Below the pieces are notes generated by a model. That model was not told where the DNA came from. It worked only from the letters and a program-made list of their open reading frames with translations, and ran no database searches. Source: Alkalicaulis satelles (GTDB lineage Bacteria; Pseudomonadota; Alphaproteobacteria; Caulobacterales; Maricaulaceae). Taken from it: 64,000 bases of DNA. Numbering within the stretch: the first letter of the stretch is position 1; the number at the start of each line of letters is the position of its first letter. Of this stretch, positions 45,116 to 55,372 are shown piece by piece. The position numbers were made by a program, and so were the translations under genes. The stretch lies in assembly GCF_008630495.1 (NCBI RefSeq), contig NZ_VWOJ01000001.1, positions 310,001-374,000 of the forward strand. The letters run 5' to 3'.

Positions 45116-46105
45116 ATGAACTTCTTTCCATTCGTGCGCCTGCTGCCGGTCGAGACGCGCTATCAGTTCATCCGCATGCGGGTGGGCGCGTTCATCCTGT
45201 CCATGGCGATGATCCTGGGCTCGGTGGGGGCGTTTTTCACCTTCGGGCTGAATCTGGGGATCGACTTTCGCGGCGGCACGGTGATCGCGCTGAGCACCGC
45301 GCCGGAACCGGCCGATCTGGGCGAGATACGCACCGCCCTTGGCGCGCTCAATCTGGGCGATGTCCAGGTGCAGGAGTTCGGCGGGCCCTCTGACGTGCTG
45401 GTGCGCGTGGCCATGGTGGATGTGGACACGGCCGAGCGGGTCACCGGCGCGCCGGTCGAGGATTTCGAAGCCGCCCAGCAGGCCGCCCGGCGGGCGGTGC
45501 AGGGCGTGCTCAACGACACCCTGGCCAATGTGGAGTATCTCAGCATCGAGGTGGTCGGGCCGCAGGTCTCCGGGGAGCTGGTGGTGGCGGGCACCACGGC
45601 GGTGATCGTCGCCCTGGTGCTGATGCTGCTCTATATCTGGTTCCGCTTTGAGTGGCAGTTCTCGGTGGGCGCGGTGCTGGCGCTGATCCACGACGTGATC
45701 CTGACCATCGGCTTCTTCGCCGTCACCCAGCTGGAATTCAACCTGCCCACCATCGCGGCGATCCTGACCATTGTGGGCTATTCCATGAACGACACGGTGG
45801 TGGTGTATGACCGCATCCGTGAGATGTTCCGCAAATACAAGACCAAGCCCACCGCCGAGGTGCTGGACATCGCCATCAACGCCACCCTGTCGCGCACGAT
45901 CCTGACCTCGGGCACCACGCTGGTGGCGATCCTGTCCATGGCGATCATTGGCGGCCCGGCGCTGGAGGGCTTCGCCCTGGCGCTGATCTGGGGCGTGGCG
46001 ATCGGCACCTATTCCTCCATCTTCGTCGCCGCGCCGCTGCTGACCCTGACCGGCGTCAAGCGCGATAGCGGCGAGGAGGAGGGCGCGCGCGCCCATGGCG
46101 TCTGA
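45116..46105 (+). CDS. secF: Protein translocase subunit SecF
   Basis: A 329-residue partner of SecD. 'LGIDFRGGTVIAL' (D1 motif), periplasmic P4 domain, then 'GYSMNDTVVVYDRIREMFRKYK' in the membrane domain. Overlaps the start of the Mth938-like gene by 11 bp. Confidence 0.96.
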   Translation: MNFFPFVRLLPVETRYQFIRMRVGAFILSMAMILGSVGAFFTFGLNLGIDFRGGTVIALSTAPEPADLGEIRTALGALNLGDVQVQEFGGPSDVLVRVAMVDVDTAERVTGAPVEDFEAAQQAARRAVQGVLNDTLANVEYLSIEVVGPQVSGELVVAGTTAVIVALVLMLLYIWFRFEWQFSVGAVLALIHDVILTIGFFAVTQLEFNLPTIAAILTIVGYSMNDTVVVYDRIREMFRKYKTKPTAEVLDIAINATLSRTILTSGTTLVAILSMAIIGGPALEGFALALIWGVAIGTYSSIFVAAPLLTLTGVKRDSGEEEGARAHGV

Positions 46106-46463
46106 ACTCCGCGTCCCCGCCATTGACGCTTTCGGTGACGGAGGATTCCGCATCGGCGGCGTGCGCAAGGACGGCGCGACGCTGATCCTGGACGGCGCTG
46201 CGCGGGCCTGGACCGGTGCGCCCGACAGCCCGGCCGGTCTTGCGCCGGAGCATTTTGACGATCTGATCGGCGCCCGCCTGCGCCCGGATGTGGTGGTGCT
46301 GGGCGCGGGCGCCCGCCTGGTCCATCCGCCCGCAGACGTCCGGCGCGCCTTCCGCGAGGCCGGCATCGGGCTGGAAGTGATGGATACCGGCTCGGCCTGC
46401 CGGGCCTATAACCTCTTGGCGTCCGAAGCGCGCCGGGTCTATGCGGCCTTGCTGCCGGTTTAG
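46095..46463 (+). CDS. Mth938-like (DUF498) domain protein
   Basis: A 122-residue protein of the Mth938/NDUFAF3-like fold ('[23 protein letters not shown]', '[44 protein letters not shown]'). The mitochondrial homologue NDUFAF3 helps assemble complex I; the bacterial role is unproven. Follows secF in many Alphaproteobacteria. Converges with metG with a 4-bp overlap. Confidence 0.9.
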   Translation: MASELRVPAIDAFGDGGFRIGGVRKDGATLILDGAARAWTGAPDSPAGLAPEHFDDLIGARLRPDVVVLGAGARLVHPPADVRRAFREAGIGLEVMDTGSACRAYNLLASEARRVYAALLPV

Positions 46464-48169
46464 ACGGCGCCGCCGAAGCGCTGCGTCCATTCGGCCATCT
46501 GCGCGTCCTCGATTTTCGCAAACAGCACGTCCGGCGGCGTGATGGCGTGGCCGTGGGGCAGGGCGTCCAGCAAGGACTGATCCTGCCAGTCCGGCCAGCT
46601 GCGCCTGTCCTCGGGCACGCCCAGCGCATCCAGCACGGCTTTGGCGGCGCCGGGAATGACCGGCTGGGCGATGATGGCGAACAGCGCCGCCAGATTGAGC
46701 CCCGTGCGCACGCCCACAGCCGCCGCGTCCACATCGTTCTTGTACTTCACCCAGGGCTCGGCCCTTGTGAGATACTCATTGCCCGCCGCCCACAAAGCGC
46801 GGGTTTCGGCGCCCGCCTTGCGGAACTCCATGGCCTCATAATGGGCGGTCAGGGCCTTGAGCCGCCGGGACAATTCGTCCGCCATCCAGCTTTCCGCCTC
46901 GCCGGGCGCGCCGGCGGACGGAACCTGGCCATCGAATTTGGCGGCGCAGTATTTGGTGATCCGGTTGACGAAATTGCCCAGCACATTGGCCAGATCGGAA
47001 TTGACCGCCGACTGGAAGCTTTCCCAGGTGAACTGGGCGTCGGCGCCTTCCGGGCCATAGGCGGTCAGATACCAGCGCCAGTAATCGGCCGGCAGCAGAT
47101 CCAGCGCCTGATCCATGAACACGCCGCGTTTTTGGCTGGTGGAGAACTTGCCGCCATACCAGGTCAGCCAGTTGAAGGCCTTGAGCTTGTCCACCGTCTT
47201 CCAGGGTTCTTCAGAGCCCAGCAGGGTGGCCGGGAAGCTGACGGTGTGGAAGGCCACATTATCCTTGCCCATGAACTGCACATAGCTGACATCGCCAGCG
47301 CCCTTGTCGGTGCGCCACCAGCTTTCCCAGTCCCCGCCCGTGGCCTCGGCCCATTCGCGCGTGGCGGCGATATAGCCGATCGGCGCATCGAACCAGACAT
47401 AGAACACCTTGCTTTCGAAGCCGGGCCTCGGTGCGCCGTCTTTCGTCACCGGCACGCCCCAGCTGAGATCGCGGGTGATGGTGCGGTCGCGCAGGCCTTC
47501 ATCCAGCCATTTATAGGCGATGGATTTGGCCAGGGACGGCCAGCCCTGGGCTGCATCCACCCAGGCGCGCAGCCGGCCGGCCATCTCGCTCTGGCGCAGC
47601 TGGAGATGGCGCGTCTCGCGGACCTCCAGATTGCGCGAGCCGGAGATCACCGAATAGGGATCCTTGAGATCGACCGGGTCCAGCAGCGCGCCGCAATTAT
47701 CGCATTGATCGCCGCGCGCTTTTTCATAGCCGCATTCGGGGCAGGTCCCTTCCACATAGCGGTCGGGCAGGAAGCGGGCGTCATCAATGGAATAGATCTG
47801 GCGCTCGGTGACCTCGGCGATCAGGCCCCGGGCCTCCAGCGTTTCGGCGAAATGCTGGGTCAGCGCCGCGTTCTGGGGGCGCGAGGTGCGCCCGAACCAG
47901 TCCCAGTCCAGCGCGAAGGCTTCGCCGATGCGTTTCTGGATCTCGTGCTGTTCGTCGCAATAGGCGCGCACGTCCTGGCCGGCCTCGGCGGCGGCCAGCT
48001 CGGCGGGGGTGCCGTGTTCATCGGTGGCGCAGATCGCCAGCACCTCATGGCCGCGCAGGCGCTGGAAGCGCGCATACACGTCCGCCGGCAGCATGGAGCC
48101 CGCCAGATTGCCCAGATGCTTGACGCCATTGATATAGGGCAGGGCGCTGGTGACGAGGATGCGGGCCAT
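46460..48169 (-). CDS. metG: Methionine-tRNA ligase
   Basis: A 569-residue class I MetRS. HIGH-type motif '[12 protein letters not shown]', a zinc knuckle '[18 protein letters not shown]' (CxxC-x9-CxxC), and the KMSKS equivalent '[11 protein letters not shown]'. The C-terminal tRNA-binding dimerisation domain of E. coli MetRS (677 residues) is absent, which is common. Start at 48169. Confidence 0.96.
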   Translation of the reverse strand: MARILVTSALPYINGVKHLGNLAGSMLPADVYARFQRLRGHEVLAICATDEHGTPAELAAAEAGQDVRAYCDEQHEIQKRIGEAFALDWDWFGRTSRPQNAALTQHFAETLEARGLIAEVTERQIYSIDDARFLPDRYVEGTCPECGYEKARGDQCDNCGALLDPVDLKDPYSVISGSRNLEVRETRHLQLRQSEMAGRLRAWVDAAQGWPSLAKSIAYKWLDEGLRDRTITRDLSWGVPVTKDGAPRPGFESKVFYVWFDAPIGYIAATREWAEATGGDWESWWRTDKGAGDVSYVQFMGKDNVAFHTVSFPATLLGSEEPWKTVDKLKAFNWLTWYGGKFSTSQKRGVFMDQALDLLPADYWRWYLTAYGPEGADAQFTWESFQSAVNSDLANVLGNFVNRITKYCAAKFDGQVPSAGAPGEAESWMADELSRRLKALTAHYEAMEFRKAGAETRALWAAGNEYLTRAEPWVKYKNDVDAAAVGVRTGLNLAALFAIIAQPVIPGAAKAVLDALGVPEDRRSWPDWQDQSLLDALPHGHAITPPDVLFAKIEDAQMAEWTQRFGGAV

Positions 48170-48358
48170 GGACGTGTCCGTGATCAGGTGAGGGCGCTGG
48201 ATGGTTCAGGGCGCATGCATACTCCCGCAAGTCCTCAAGGGGAACCGGGGCGGGCGCCCGGCCGGTCTGTCACATTTCTGAAGCCAATGAACGCACTCAG
48301 GTCTATGATCGCGCCATGAAGCGGCGCAGCGCCGCTCACCAAGACAGGGGAGGCGGTC

Positions 48359-48781
48359 ATGCCGCGCATATTCGGTCACGACCTGCTGGCGTTCATCGCC
48401 GCGGTCATCGCGTTCTACGCTGTCGGGTTTGTGATTTACGGCCTCGTGTTCAATGCGTTGTGGATGTCGCTGGCCGGCTACAGCCCGCAGGATTTCGCCG
48501 GCCATGAGTGGAAGATTGTCCTGGGGCCGGTCATGCCGATTCTCATCGTCACAGGCCTGGCCTTCATGCTGCAGGCCTCGCGCCGGTCAAACCTGACCGG
48601 GCATGTGAGCCTGGGCTTTGCGGCCTGGCTGTTCTTCATGCTTCCGAGCCTGATGTACGGCTATGCCTACGGGGTGAATTATCCGCTGGGCCTGCTTGTG
48701 ATGGATGGCGGCCATCTGCTGGCGGCGGCCCTCATTGCGAGCGCCATACTGGTCTGGCGCAAAGTCCCCAAAGCCGCCTGA
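48359..48781 (+). CDS. DUF1761 membrane protein
   Basis: A 140-residue protein with four hydrophobic segments matching DUF1761 ('LAFIAAVIAFYAVGFVIYGLVFNALWM', 'LGPVMPILIVTGLAFML'). GGGGAGG ribosome site 6 bp before ATG. Role unknown. The 188-bp region upstream holds no recognisable feature. Confidence 0.8.
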   Translation: MPRIFGHDLLAFIAAVIAFYAVGFVIYGLVFNALWMSLAGYSPQDFAGHEWKIVLGPVMPILIVTGLAFMLQASRRSNLTGHVSLGFAAWLFFMLPSLMYGYAYGVNYPLGLLVMDGGHLLAAALIASAILVWRKVPKAA

Positions 48782-48845
48782 CAGGGCGATCACGGCTCGA
48801 CAAACCGGCCTGAACGCGCAAGGTTCGCGTGCTTGAGAAGCCTTT

Positions 48846-50219
48846 ATGCGTGAGCCAGCCATGACGCAGCCTCAGGGCCAGCCGGGATCGGCCATAGACG
48901 ATATCGTGCCCCTGAACGAACTTCAGGCGCGCCTGATCGCCGCCTATGACTGGTTCGAGCAGTCCGTGCTCAACTGGGATAACGGCGTCCAGCTGGCCTT
49001 GATCACGGCGGCGGTGATCCCGGCGCTGATCTTCGGCCCGCGCCTGCGCGCGCTGATCGTTCAGTCCACCTCGGGCTTCCTGAAAACCGGCTGGCCGCGC
49101 CGCCTGATCAATGCGGCGGCCATGCTGATGACGCCGCTGGCCCTGCTGGCGGCGCTGACCCTGTTCCAGGTGGTGCTGGCCGCGCTGGAGCGGCCCTATG
49201 CGCTGGTCAACGCCGCCACCAGCCTGATGACCGCCTGGATCGTGATCCGGGCCGTCAGCCTGGTGATCCAGTCGAAATTCTGGTCCAATATCGCCTTCTA
49301 TATCGCCTGGCCGATCGCGGTGCTGGACGTGTTCGGCCTGCTGGTGCCGGTGATCGCCCAGATGCAGGCGCTGGCCATCCCGCTGGGCGTGGCTGATGAC
49401 GGCTCTGCGATCCAGCTCTCCCTGTTCGATATCGTGCGCACGCTGGTCTATTTCGGCGTGCTGTTCTGGCTGGCCTCGCTGGCGGGCCGGGCGATCAACA
49501 CCCAGCTGGACCGGTCCGAGGAATTGTCGCCGGCCTTCAAGGCGCTGATTTCGAAAGTGCTGGGCGTGGTGCTGCCGGTCACGGCGTTGCTGATCGCGCT
49601 GCAGATGACCGGGTTCAATCTGGCGACGCTGGCCATTTTCTCCGGCGCGGTGGGCATTGGCGTGGGCCTGGGCCTGCAGAAGACCGTGGCGAACTTCGCC
49701 GCCGGCTTCACCCTGCTGGCCGACAAATCCATCAAGCCCGGCGATGCGATCGAGGTGGACGGCACGTTCGGCTGGGTCTCGGAGATGCAGTCGCGCTATG
49801 TCTCCATCCGCACCCGCGACGGCACGGAAATGCTCATCCCCAATGAGCATTTCATCGCCAATGGCGTGATCAACTGGTCGCGCTCGGACCGCATCGTGCG
49901 CCTGCATGCGCCGTTCGGGGTGTCCTACAAGACCCGCGATCTGCGCAAGGTGCAGGAGATCGCCCTGAAGGCCGCCGCCAGCGTAGCCCGCGTCGTGCCT
50001 GACAAGGAACCGACCTGCAATCTGATGGAGTTCGGCGACAGCTCGGTCAATTTCGAACTGCGCTTCTGGATCGCCGATCCGGAAGCCGGGCTCTCCAATG
50101 TGCGCAGCGAGGTCTATTTCGCCCTGTGGGAGGCCCTGCACGAGGAAGGGATCGAGATCCCGTTCCCGCAGATCGACCTGCACGTCAAGGAAACGCCCGC
50201 CGTCAGCGCTCCGGCCTAA
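48846..50219 (+). CDS. Mechanosensitive ion channel (MscS family)
   Basis: A 457-residue MscS-type channel with five hydrophobic segments and the pore-lining TM3 'LAIFSGAVGIGVGLGLQKTVANFAAGFTLL', then the beta domain ('SIKPGDAIEVDGTFGWVSEMQSRYVSIRTRDGTEMLIPNE') and the alpha/beta C-terminal region. Releases osmolytes on hypo-osmotic shock. Start 48846 has GAGAAG 5 bp upstream; 48861 is the alternative. Not coupled to the NAGGN genes, which lie 8 kb away. Confidence 0.92.
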   Translation: MREPAMTQPQGQPGSAIDDIVPLNELQARLIAAYDWFEQSVLNWDNGVQLALITAAVIPALIFGPRLRALIVQSTSGFLKTGWPRRLINAAAMLMTPLALLAALTLFQVVLAALERPYALVNAATSLMTAWIVIRAVSLVIQSKFWSNIAFYIAWPIAVLDVFGLLVPVIAQMQALAIPLGVADDGSAIQLSLFDIVRTLVYFGVLFWLASLAGRAINTQLDRSEELSPAFKALISKVLGVVLPVTALLIALQMTGFNLATLAIFSGAVGIGVGLGLQKTVANFAAGFTLLADKSIKPGDAIEVDGTFGWVSEMQSRYVSIRTRDGTEMLIPNEHFIANGVINWSRSDRIVRLHAPFGVSYKTRDLRKVQEIALKAAASVARVVPDKEPTCNLMEFGDSSVNFELRFWIADPEAGLSNVRSEVYFALWEALHEEGIEIPFPQIDLHVKETPAVSAPA

Positions 50220-51157
50220 TCGTCGAGGCCGGCGGTCAGGCCCGCCAGGAAATTGCGCACCACCTGAAGACTGTCCTGCGGCGCTTCCTCCATGGGCATG
50301 TGGCCCACATTCTCCAGCACCACCAGGCGCGCATCGGGCAGGGCGGCGGCGAAGCGCGGGCCGTGCTCGGCCGGCACCATCGCGTCGGCAGCGCCCCACA
50401 ACAGCAGGGCCGGGGCCGTGACGCGCGCCAGGTCCGGTTCGGGGTCGGGCAGGGTGAACTGCTCGATGCGCGCCACCAGCGCTTCTGGCACGCCGGGCGT
50501 GCGCATCATGGCGCGGATGCGCGCCACCTGCTCATCCGTCACAAGGGAAGGATCGGCGTAAAGCGAACGCGTGGCTGCGCGCACGCCCACTTCCGGCGCG
50601 GTGGTCAGATAGATCCGCACCGGCAAGGGCAGGGGGGCGGGCTCATCGCTGACGCCGTGGATGGGATAGCCGCCCGGGCTGACCAGCACCAGCGCCTCCA
50701 CCCGCTCGGGGTGGAGCGCCGCATAACGCCAGGACACAAGCCCGCCCAGCGAGGAGCCGCCCAGAATGAAGCGTTCCGGGGCGATTTGCGCGAGCAGGCC
50801 TGCGACCTGGTCCACCGTGTCGCTGACGGAATAGGCTTCATCCTCGCGCGGGCCGGTCAGGCCATGGCCGGGCAGATCAAAGCGGATCACGCGATAGTCC
50901 GCCGTCAGATCCTCAGCCCAGGCGTCCCAGGTTTCCAGCGAATGGCTGAAGCCGTGAATGAGGATCAGGGCCGGCGCATCCGCCGGGCCTTCCTCGCGCA
51001 CCCGCCAGGTCTGGCCCGCCGCCTCCACCAGCCGGTCGGCGCTGGCGGGCAGGTCTGCGTCAACGGGCGCCGGCCCGGGGCTGCGCGTCAGAAACGCCAC
51101 AAGCGCGATCACCAGGACCGCAATCAGGATCAGGGCTCCAAGCAGGCGCAAAAGCAT
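50216..51157 (-). CDS. Membrane-anchored alpha/beta hydrolase
   Basis: A 313-residue protein: N-terminal signal anchor (about 2-28), then an alpha/beta-hydrolase fold with 'ILIHGFSHSLETWDAW' (oxyanion HG), nucleophile Ser in 'GGSSLGG', acid Asp in 'LLWGAADAMV' and His in 'ENVGHMPMEE'. Start at 51157 because AAGG lies 9 bp upstream; the ATG at 51166 touches it. Probably periplasm-facing ester or lactone hydrolase; substrate unknown. 28 bp downstream of a second hydrolase. Confidence 0.85.
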   Translation of the reverse strand: MLLRLLGALILIAVLVIALVAFLTRSPGPAPVDADLPASADRLVEAAGQTWRVREEGPADAPALILIHGFSHSLETWDAWAEDLTADYRVIRFDLPGHGLTGPREDEAYSVSDTVDQVAGLLAQIAPERFILGGSSLGGLVSWRYAALHPERVEALVLVSPGGYPIHGVSDEPAPLPLPVRIYLTTAPEVGVRAATRSLYADPSLVTDEQVARIRAMMRTPGVPEALVARIEQFTLPDPEPDLARVTAPALLLWGAADAMVPAEHGPRFAAALPDARLVVLENVGHMPMEEAPQDSLQVVRNFLAGLTAGLDD

Positions 51158-51185
51158 GGCGGGCATCCTTGAAAAAACGAGGCCT

Positions 51186-52049
51186 TCAGTCGAGGCCGGC
51201 GAGGAAGGCGTCAATGGCCGAGGCCGCTTCAGGCTCGGTCAGCAGCGGGGCGTGGCCCACATCAGGCACTTCGCAATAGGCCATGCGCGGCGCGCGCCGG
51301 CGCATCTCATCCACGCAGCTCATGGCCAGCAGATCGGTGATCGCCCCGCGGATCAGCAGGATGGGCGAGGCCGTCAGCGCATCAAAGAAGGGCCACAGAT
51401 CGGGCGGGGCCACATTGCCCGTGCGCGCCAGCTCGGAAATCGCCTTGTCATAATCAAACACCACGCCGCCTGTTTCCAGTTCCCGGCAGGTGCGCCGGGC
51501 GAAGGCGAGCCAGAAGTCCGGGCCGGTTTCCCTGGGGAAGGCGGTTCCGTTAATCGCGCGCACCGCTTCAGCGGCGGCGTTCCAGTCCTCAAACGGGCCG
51601 CCAGCGCCGCCCACATAGCCCTGGATGCGCGTCAGGCCGGCGGGGTCGAGCTCGGGACCGATATCATTGATGATCGCCGCCTCGATCAGGCCGGGGCGGC
51701 TGGCGGCCATCACCATGGACATCAGCCCGCCCATGGAGGTGCCCAGCGTGATCACCCTGTCCCAGCCTTCCTGGGCGAGAATGCCGAACATGTCCTGGGC
51801 GTAGACGCCCGGATTATAGTTTTCCGGACGGGGGTCGTAGTCCGAATGGCCGCGCCCGCGCACATCCACCGCGATCACCGAACGGCCGGCCTGCGTGAGC
51901 GAGGGGATCATGTCGGCGAAATCGCGGCTATTGCGCGTCAGGCCGTGCATGCACAGCACGGGCAGGCGGTCTGTTCCGGCGTCGTAGAAACGGTACCAGG
52001 TCTTGATCCCGTCAGGGGCTGTGAAGGTGCGGGCGGCGAAATCGGTCAT
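51186..52049 (-). CDS. Alpha/beta hydrolase (cytoplasmic)
   Basis: A 287-residue alpha/beta hydrolase: 'VLCMHGLTRNSRDFADMIP', Ser in 'LGTSMGG', and His in 'VPDVGHAPLL'; the acidic member is probably the Asp in 'RGAITDLLA'. 'DVRGRGHSDYDPRPENYNPGVYAQD' is typical of haloalkane dehalogenase/epoxide-hydrolase-like esterases. Overlaps the tetR stop by ATGA, so it is co-translated with the regulator. Substrate unknown. Confidence 0.87.
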   Translation of the reverse strand: MTDFAARTFTAPDGIKTWYRFYDAGTDRLPVLCMHGLTRNSRDFADMIPSLTQAGRSVIAVDVRGRGHSDYDPRPENYNPGVYAQDMFGILAQEGWDRVITLGTSMGGLMSMVMAASRPGLIEAAIINDIGPELDPAGLTRIQGYVGGAGGPFEDWNAAAEAVRAINGTAFPRETGPDFWLAFARRTCRELETGGVVFDYDKAISELARTGNVAPPDLWPFFDALTASPILLIRGAITDLLAMSCVDEMRRRAPRMAYCEVPDVGHAPLLTEPEAASAIDAFLAGLD

Positions 52050-52753
52050 GCGTCCTGTCCTGGTTCTGCTCTGGCGCGTTCGGCCCGGGCGGCGGCGTCC
52101 CGGGCGCACAGACGGCGGAAGCCCGCCGCGATAAACTCCGGCAGCCGGTCGGCCACCGCTTCGATGTCGGAGGATTTGCACAAGCCCCCCGAGAGCGAAT
52201 CAATGCGTCCGGTCTCGGCGAAGGTGAGCACCAGCGCCCCGGACAGGAAGTGATAGCTCCAGAACAGCTCCTCATCGCGGCAATCGGGCAGCGCCTTGCG
52301 CAGCGATTGCAGGAAGCGGCGCACGATGGGGTCGAAATATTTCGACATCACCGCCCCGCCCCAATCGGGCGCGTTGGTGATCTGGCCGATCAGGGCGAAA
52401 TAGCTCTTCCAGCCCGGATCGCCGTGGATGGAGCGGTCCAGCAGCGGATGGGTGAAGGCGGCGATGATTTCCTCCACCGTCGGGCCTTCCGGCCCGGCGG
52501 CCCGCTCGCACGCCTCCAGCTCCTGCAGGCGAATCTGGTTGAGCTGCTCGGCCCGGCGCAGCAGCACCTCGTCGAACAGTTCGCGCTTGCCGCCGAAATA
52601 ATACGCCACCAGGGCCGGATCGCTGTCGGCCTCGCGGGCGATGGCGCGCACGGTGACGCCATGAAAGCCCTTCAGCGCGAACAGTTTTTCCGCTGAATCC
52701 AGCAGTTTCTCGCGGGTGATTTCACCGCGGCTCAGTTTGCGGGCGACTGCCAT
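52046..52753 (-). CDS. TetR family regulator of the hydrolase/receptor module
   Basis: A 235-residue TetR protein with helix-turn-helix 'FHGVTVRAIAREADSDPALVAYYFGGKRELFDEVL' and the C-terminal domain of the CerR/DUF1956 type ('RSIHGDPGWKSYFALIGQ'). Start at 52753. Divergent from the receptor gene; the 195-bp gap contains a palindrome inside a promoter. Probably represses both directions, released by the transported compound (inferred). Confidence 0.87.
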   Translation of the reverse strand: MAVARKLSRGEITREKLLDSAEKLFALKGFHGVTVRAIAREADSDPALVAYYFGGKRELFDEVLLRRAEQLNQIRLQELEACERAAGPEGPTVEEIIAAFTHPLLDRSIHGDPGWKSYFALIGQITNAPDWGGAVMSKYFDPIVRRFLQSLRKALPDCRDEELFWSYHFLSGALVLTFAETGRIDSLSGGLCKSSDIEAVADRLPEFIAAGFRRLCARDAAARAERARAEPGQDA

Positions 52754-52859
52754 TAGGCCTCGCTTGGATTGTGAGCGGGCGCCGCCGCTCTGTGTCGGAT
52801 ATGTGTGGCGCATGCGCCTCACATGAATATTTCAGCACTTGTGGAAAGTCTAATTGGCA

Positions 52860-52888
52860 TTGACTTTTCATTCAACGTTGAAATTATC
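52860..52888 (+). promoter_or_regulatory. Promoter of the receptor gene with palindromic operator in its spacer
   Basis: TTGACT (52860-52865) and ATTATC (52883-52888) are separated by exactly 17 bp, and the spacer contains the perfect palindrome TTCAACGTTGAA (52871-52882). A repressor bound there would block polymerase; the divergent TetR is the obvious candidate. The -10 is a weak match. Confidence 0.5.
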
Positions 52889-52948
52889 CCCGCCATCAGC
52901 GCCCCGTCAGCCGGGCGCAAGACATAGCTTCTCAGGGAGGGGAGTCCG

Positions 52949-55231
52949 ATGACCATCCGCCGTAAAGTGATCAGTTCTGCTGTGCTTCTGGCCAGCGTTT
53001 CCTGGCTGCCCGTCACGGCCGCCGCGGCTGCGCAGGAGGCCGGGGCAAGCGAAACCCGCGATGTGGTGACGGTGACTGCGCGCCGCCGCGAGGAGAGCCT
53101 GCAGGACGTGCCGGTTTCGGTGACCGCCTATTCGGGCGCCCAGCTGGAAGCCATCGGCGCCCAGGACATCACCCGCATCGCCCAGACCACGCCGAACGTG
53201 ACGCTGGAAGTCTCGCGCGGCACCAACTCCACCCTGACCGCCTTCATCCGCGGCATCGGCCAGCAGGACCCGGTGGCCGGTTTCGAGGCGGGCGTGGGCA
53301 TCTATATCGACGATGTCTATCTCAACCGTCCCCAGGCTGCGGTGCTGGACATTTTTGATGTGGAGCGCATCGAGGTTCTGCGCGGGCCCCAGGGCACGCT
53401 CTACGGCCGCAACACCGTGGGCGGCGCCGTCAAATACGTCACCCGCCGCCTGAGCGATGAGCCGAGCTTCTCGGCGCGCATGAATGTCGGCTCCTATGAC
53501 CAGTTCGACGTGATCGTGTCCGGCTCTGCGCCGCTGTCCGATGCGTTCCGCGTCGGCGGGGCGGTGGCCAATCTCACCCGCAGCGGTTTCGGAACCAACC
53601 TGACCACGGGCCAGGACAATTATAACAAGCGCGTGCTGGCCGGCCGGATCTCGGCTGAGTTCGAGCCTGATGACCGCATCTTCATCCGCGCGGTCTATGA
53701 CCGTATCGAAGACACCTCCAATCCGCGCGGCGGCCACCGCCTGATCCCCTCGCTGCTGACCGGCGCGCCGGTGCTGGACAATGTGTTCGACACCCGCGGC
53801 GGCCTGGATGTGGTGGACCAGAAGATCGAAGGGCAGGGCGTGTCGCTGTCGGGCGATATCCAGATCAATGATCAATGGACCTTCCGCTCCATCACCGCCT
53901 GGCGTGAAGACAGCTCCACCACGCCCATCGACTTCGACTCGCTGCCCGGCGCCGATCTGGATGTGCCCGCGCTTTATGATAACGAGCAGTTCAGCCAGGA
54001 ATTCCAGCTGGTCTATTCCGGCGACCGGCTGAACGGCATTATCGGCGCCTATTATCTCGACGCTGAAGCCTCCACCGTGTTCGACGTGCTGCTGGCCACT
54101 ACGGGCGACGTGCTCGGCCTGCCGGGCCTCAATGCCCAGACCTTCGGCAATGTGGAAACCGAGACCTGGTCGGTCTTCGCCGATTTCACCTATGACCTGA
54201 CCCCGGAATGGTCGGTGTCCCTGGGCGCGCGCTATACCAGTGACAAGCGCGCCTCGCGCGTCCTGCGCCGGACCTATATCGGCGGCTTCTCGGAATTCTT
54301 CGGCGGCTCGCCGACCCTGGTGGCCGTCACCTCCGACTTTGACGGGTCGGACAGCTGGACCGATTTCAGCCCGCGCATCTCTGTCTCCTACCAGCCTGAT
54401 GCGGCCAATAATTTCTACGCCAGCTTCTCCCAGGGCTTCAAAGGCGGCAGCTTCGACCCGCGCGGCCAGACCACGGCGGCGGCCGCGGCCGGCATCGACG
54501 AGTTCGAGTTCATGCGCTTCAACCCGGAGACGGTGAACGCCTATGAGGCCGGCTGGAAGTTCACGCAAGGCGGCTACCGCCACGCGCTGGCCTTCTTCTA
54601 CAATGACTATACCGACGTGCAGGTGCCCGGCTCCATCGGCGTGGACACCACCGGGGACGGGGTGTTCGACACCTTCACCGGCGTGACCACCAATGCCGGC
54701 GCCGCCACGCTGTGGGGCATTGAGTATGAGGGCTTCCTGGGGCTGGCCGAAGACGCCTTCACCAGCGGCGACACGCTCGATCTCAACTGGGCCATTGGCT
54801 ATCTCAACGGCGAGTATGACGAGTTCATCGACGCCTTCGGCGTGGACATTTCCGACCAGGCCGTGATCCAGAACACGCCTGAATGGATGGCGTCGGGCAC
54901 GCTGAACTACACCGTGCCGCTGTCCAATGGCGCGCTCTCGGTCATCAATACGCTGGCCTATCGCGGCAGCTACAGCCAGTTCGAGATCCCCAACCCGACC
55001 CTGGACCAGGACGGCTACACGCTGTGGAACGCGTCGGTGGTGTGGAACTCCAATGACGGCCGCTGGCAGGCGGGCGTGCATGGCCGCAACCTGACCGACG
55101 AGCGTTACAAGGTGTCGGGCTATAACTTCATCAATGCCGACGGTACGCCCAACCTGGGTCTTGAGGGCACGCTGACCGCCTTCTACGGCGATCCGCGCAC
55201 CGTCACCGCCACAATCGCCTTCCGCTACTAG
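52949..55231 (+). CDS. TonB-dependent outer-membrane receptor
   Basis: A 760-residue receptor: signal peptide 1-28 (AAA-QEA), TonB-box-like 'DVVTVTARRREESLQDVPVSV', plug with 'FIRGIGQQDPVAGFEAGVGIYIDDVYL' and 'RIEVLRGPQGTLYGRNTVGGAVKY', and a 22-strand barrel ending in 'TATIAFRY'. This is the large 'IDDVYL/RGPQGTLYGRN' group expanded in sphingomonads and Caulobacter relatives, which take up sugars, lignin fragments, terpenes and other non-siderophore substrates. GGGAGGGG ribosome site. Confidence 0.92.
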   Translation: MTIRRKVISSAVLLASVSWLPVTAAAAAQEAGASETRDVVTVTARRREESLQDVPVSVTAYSGAQLEAIGAQDITRIAQTTPNVTLEVSRGTNSTLTAFIRGIGQQDPVAGFEAGVGIYIDDVYLNRPQAAVLDIFDVERIEVLRGPQGTLYGRNTVGGAVKYVTRRLSDEPSFSARMNVGSYDQFDVIVSGSAPLSDAFRVGGAVANLTRSGFGTNLTTGQDNYNKRVLAGRISAEFEPDDRIFIRAVYDRIEDTSNPRGGHRLIPSLLTGAPVLDNVFDTRGGLDVVDQKIEGQGVSLSGDIQINDQWTFRSITAWREDSSTTPIDFDSLPGADLDVPALYDNEQFSQEFQLVYSGDRLNGIIGAYYLDAEASTVFDVLLATTGDVLGLPGLNAQTFGNVETETWSVFADFTYDLTPEWSVSLGARYTSDKRASRVLRRTYIGGFSEFFGGSPTLVAVTSDFDGSDSWTDFSPRISVSYQPDAANNFYASFSQGFKGGSFDPRGQTTAAAAAGIDEFEFMRFNPETVNAYEAGWKFTQGGYRHALAFFYNDYTDVQVPGSIGVDTTGDGVFDTFTGVTTNAGAATLWGIEYEGFLGLAEDAFTSGDTLDLNWAIGYLNGEYDEFIDAFGVDISDQAVIQNTPEWMASGTLNYTVPLSNGALSVINTLAYRGSYSQFEIPNPTLDQDGYTLWNASVVWNSNDGRWQAGVHGRNLTDERYKVSGYNFINADGTPNLGLEGTLTAFYGDPRTVTATIAFRY

Positions 55232-55249
55232 AGGGCGGGCGACGGGGAG

Positions 55250-55292
55250 AGCGCCGCTGCGCCCGCAACCGGGCCAGCGGCGCTTTTTCTTT
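55250..55292 (+). terminator. Rho-independent terminator after the receptor gene
   Basis: Stem AGCGCCGCTG / CAGCGGCGCT (55250-55259 and 55275-55284) with a further inner GCCCG/CGGGC stem, followed by TTTTTCTTT. Lies 19 bp after the receptor stop; partial read-through to the transporter is possible. Confidence 0.8.
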
Positions 55293-55372
55293 GCAGTTTC
55301 CGTCAGATCGGTTCCATCATGGCGCCGTGCGCCGTCCGGACGCACAGATCAGAACAGCATACGGGGAGCATC

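Noticed and set aside
46547-48319. A 590-codon open frame on the plus strand opposite metG
   Set aside because: Same shadow effect; metG has all class I synthetase motifs and the plus frame has none.
52907-55345. An 812-codon open frame on the minus strand opposite the TonB receptor
   Set aside because: It is the antisense shadow of a GC-rich gene with strong third-position bias; composition is Gly/Ala/His/Arg-rich without domain motifs, and the plus-strand receptor is unmistakable.
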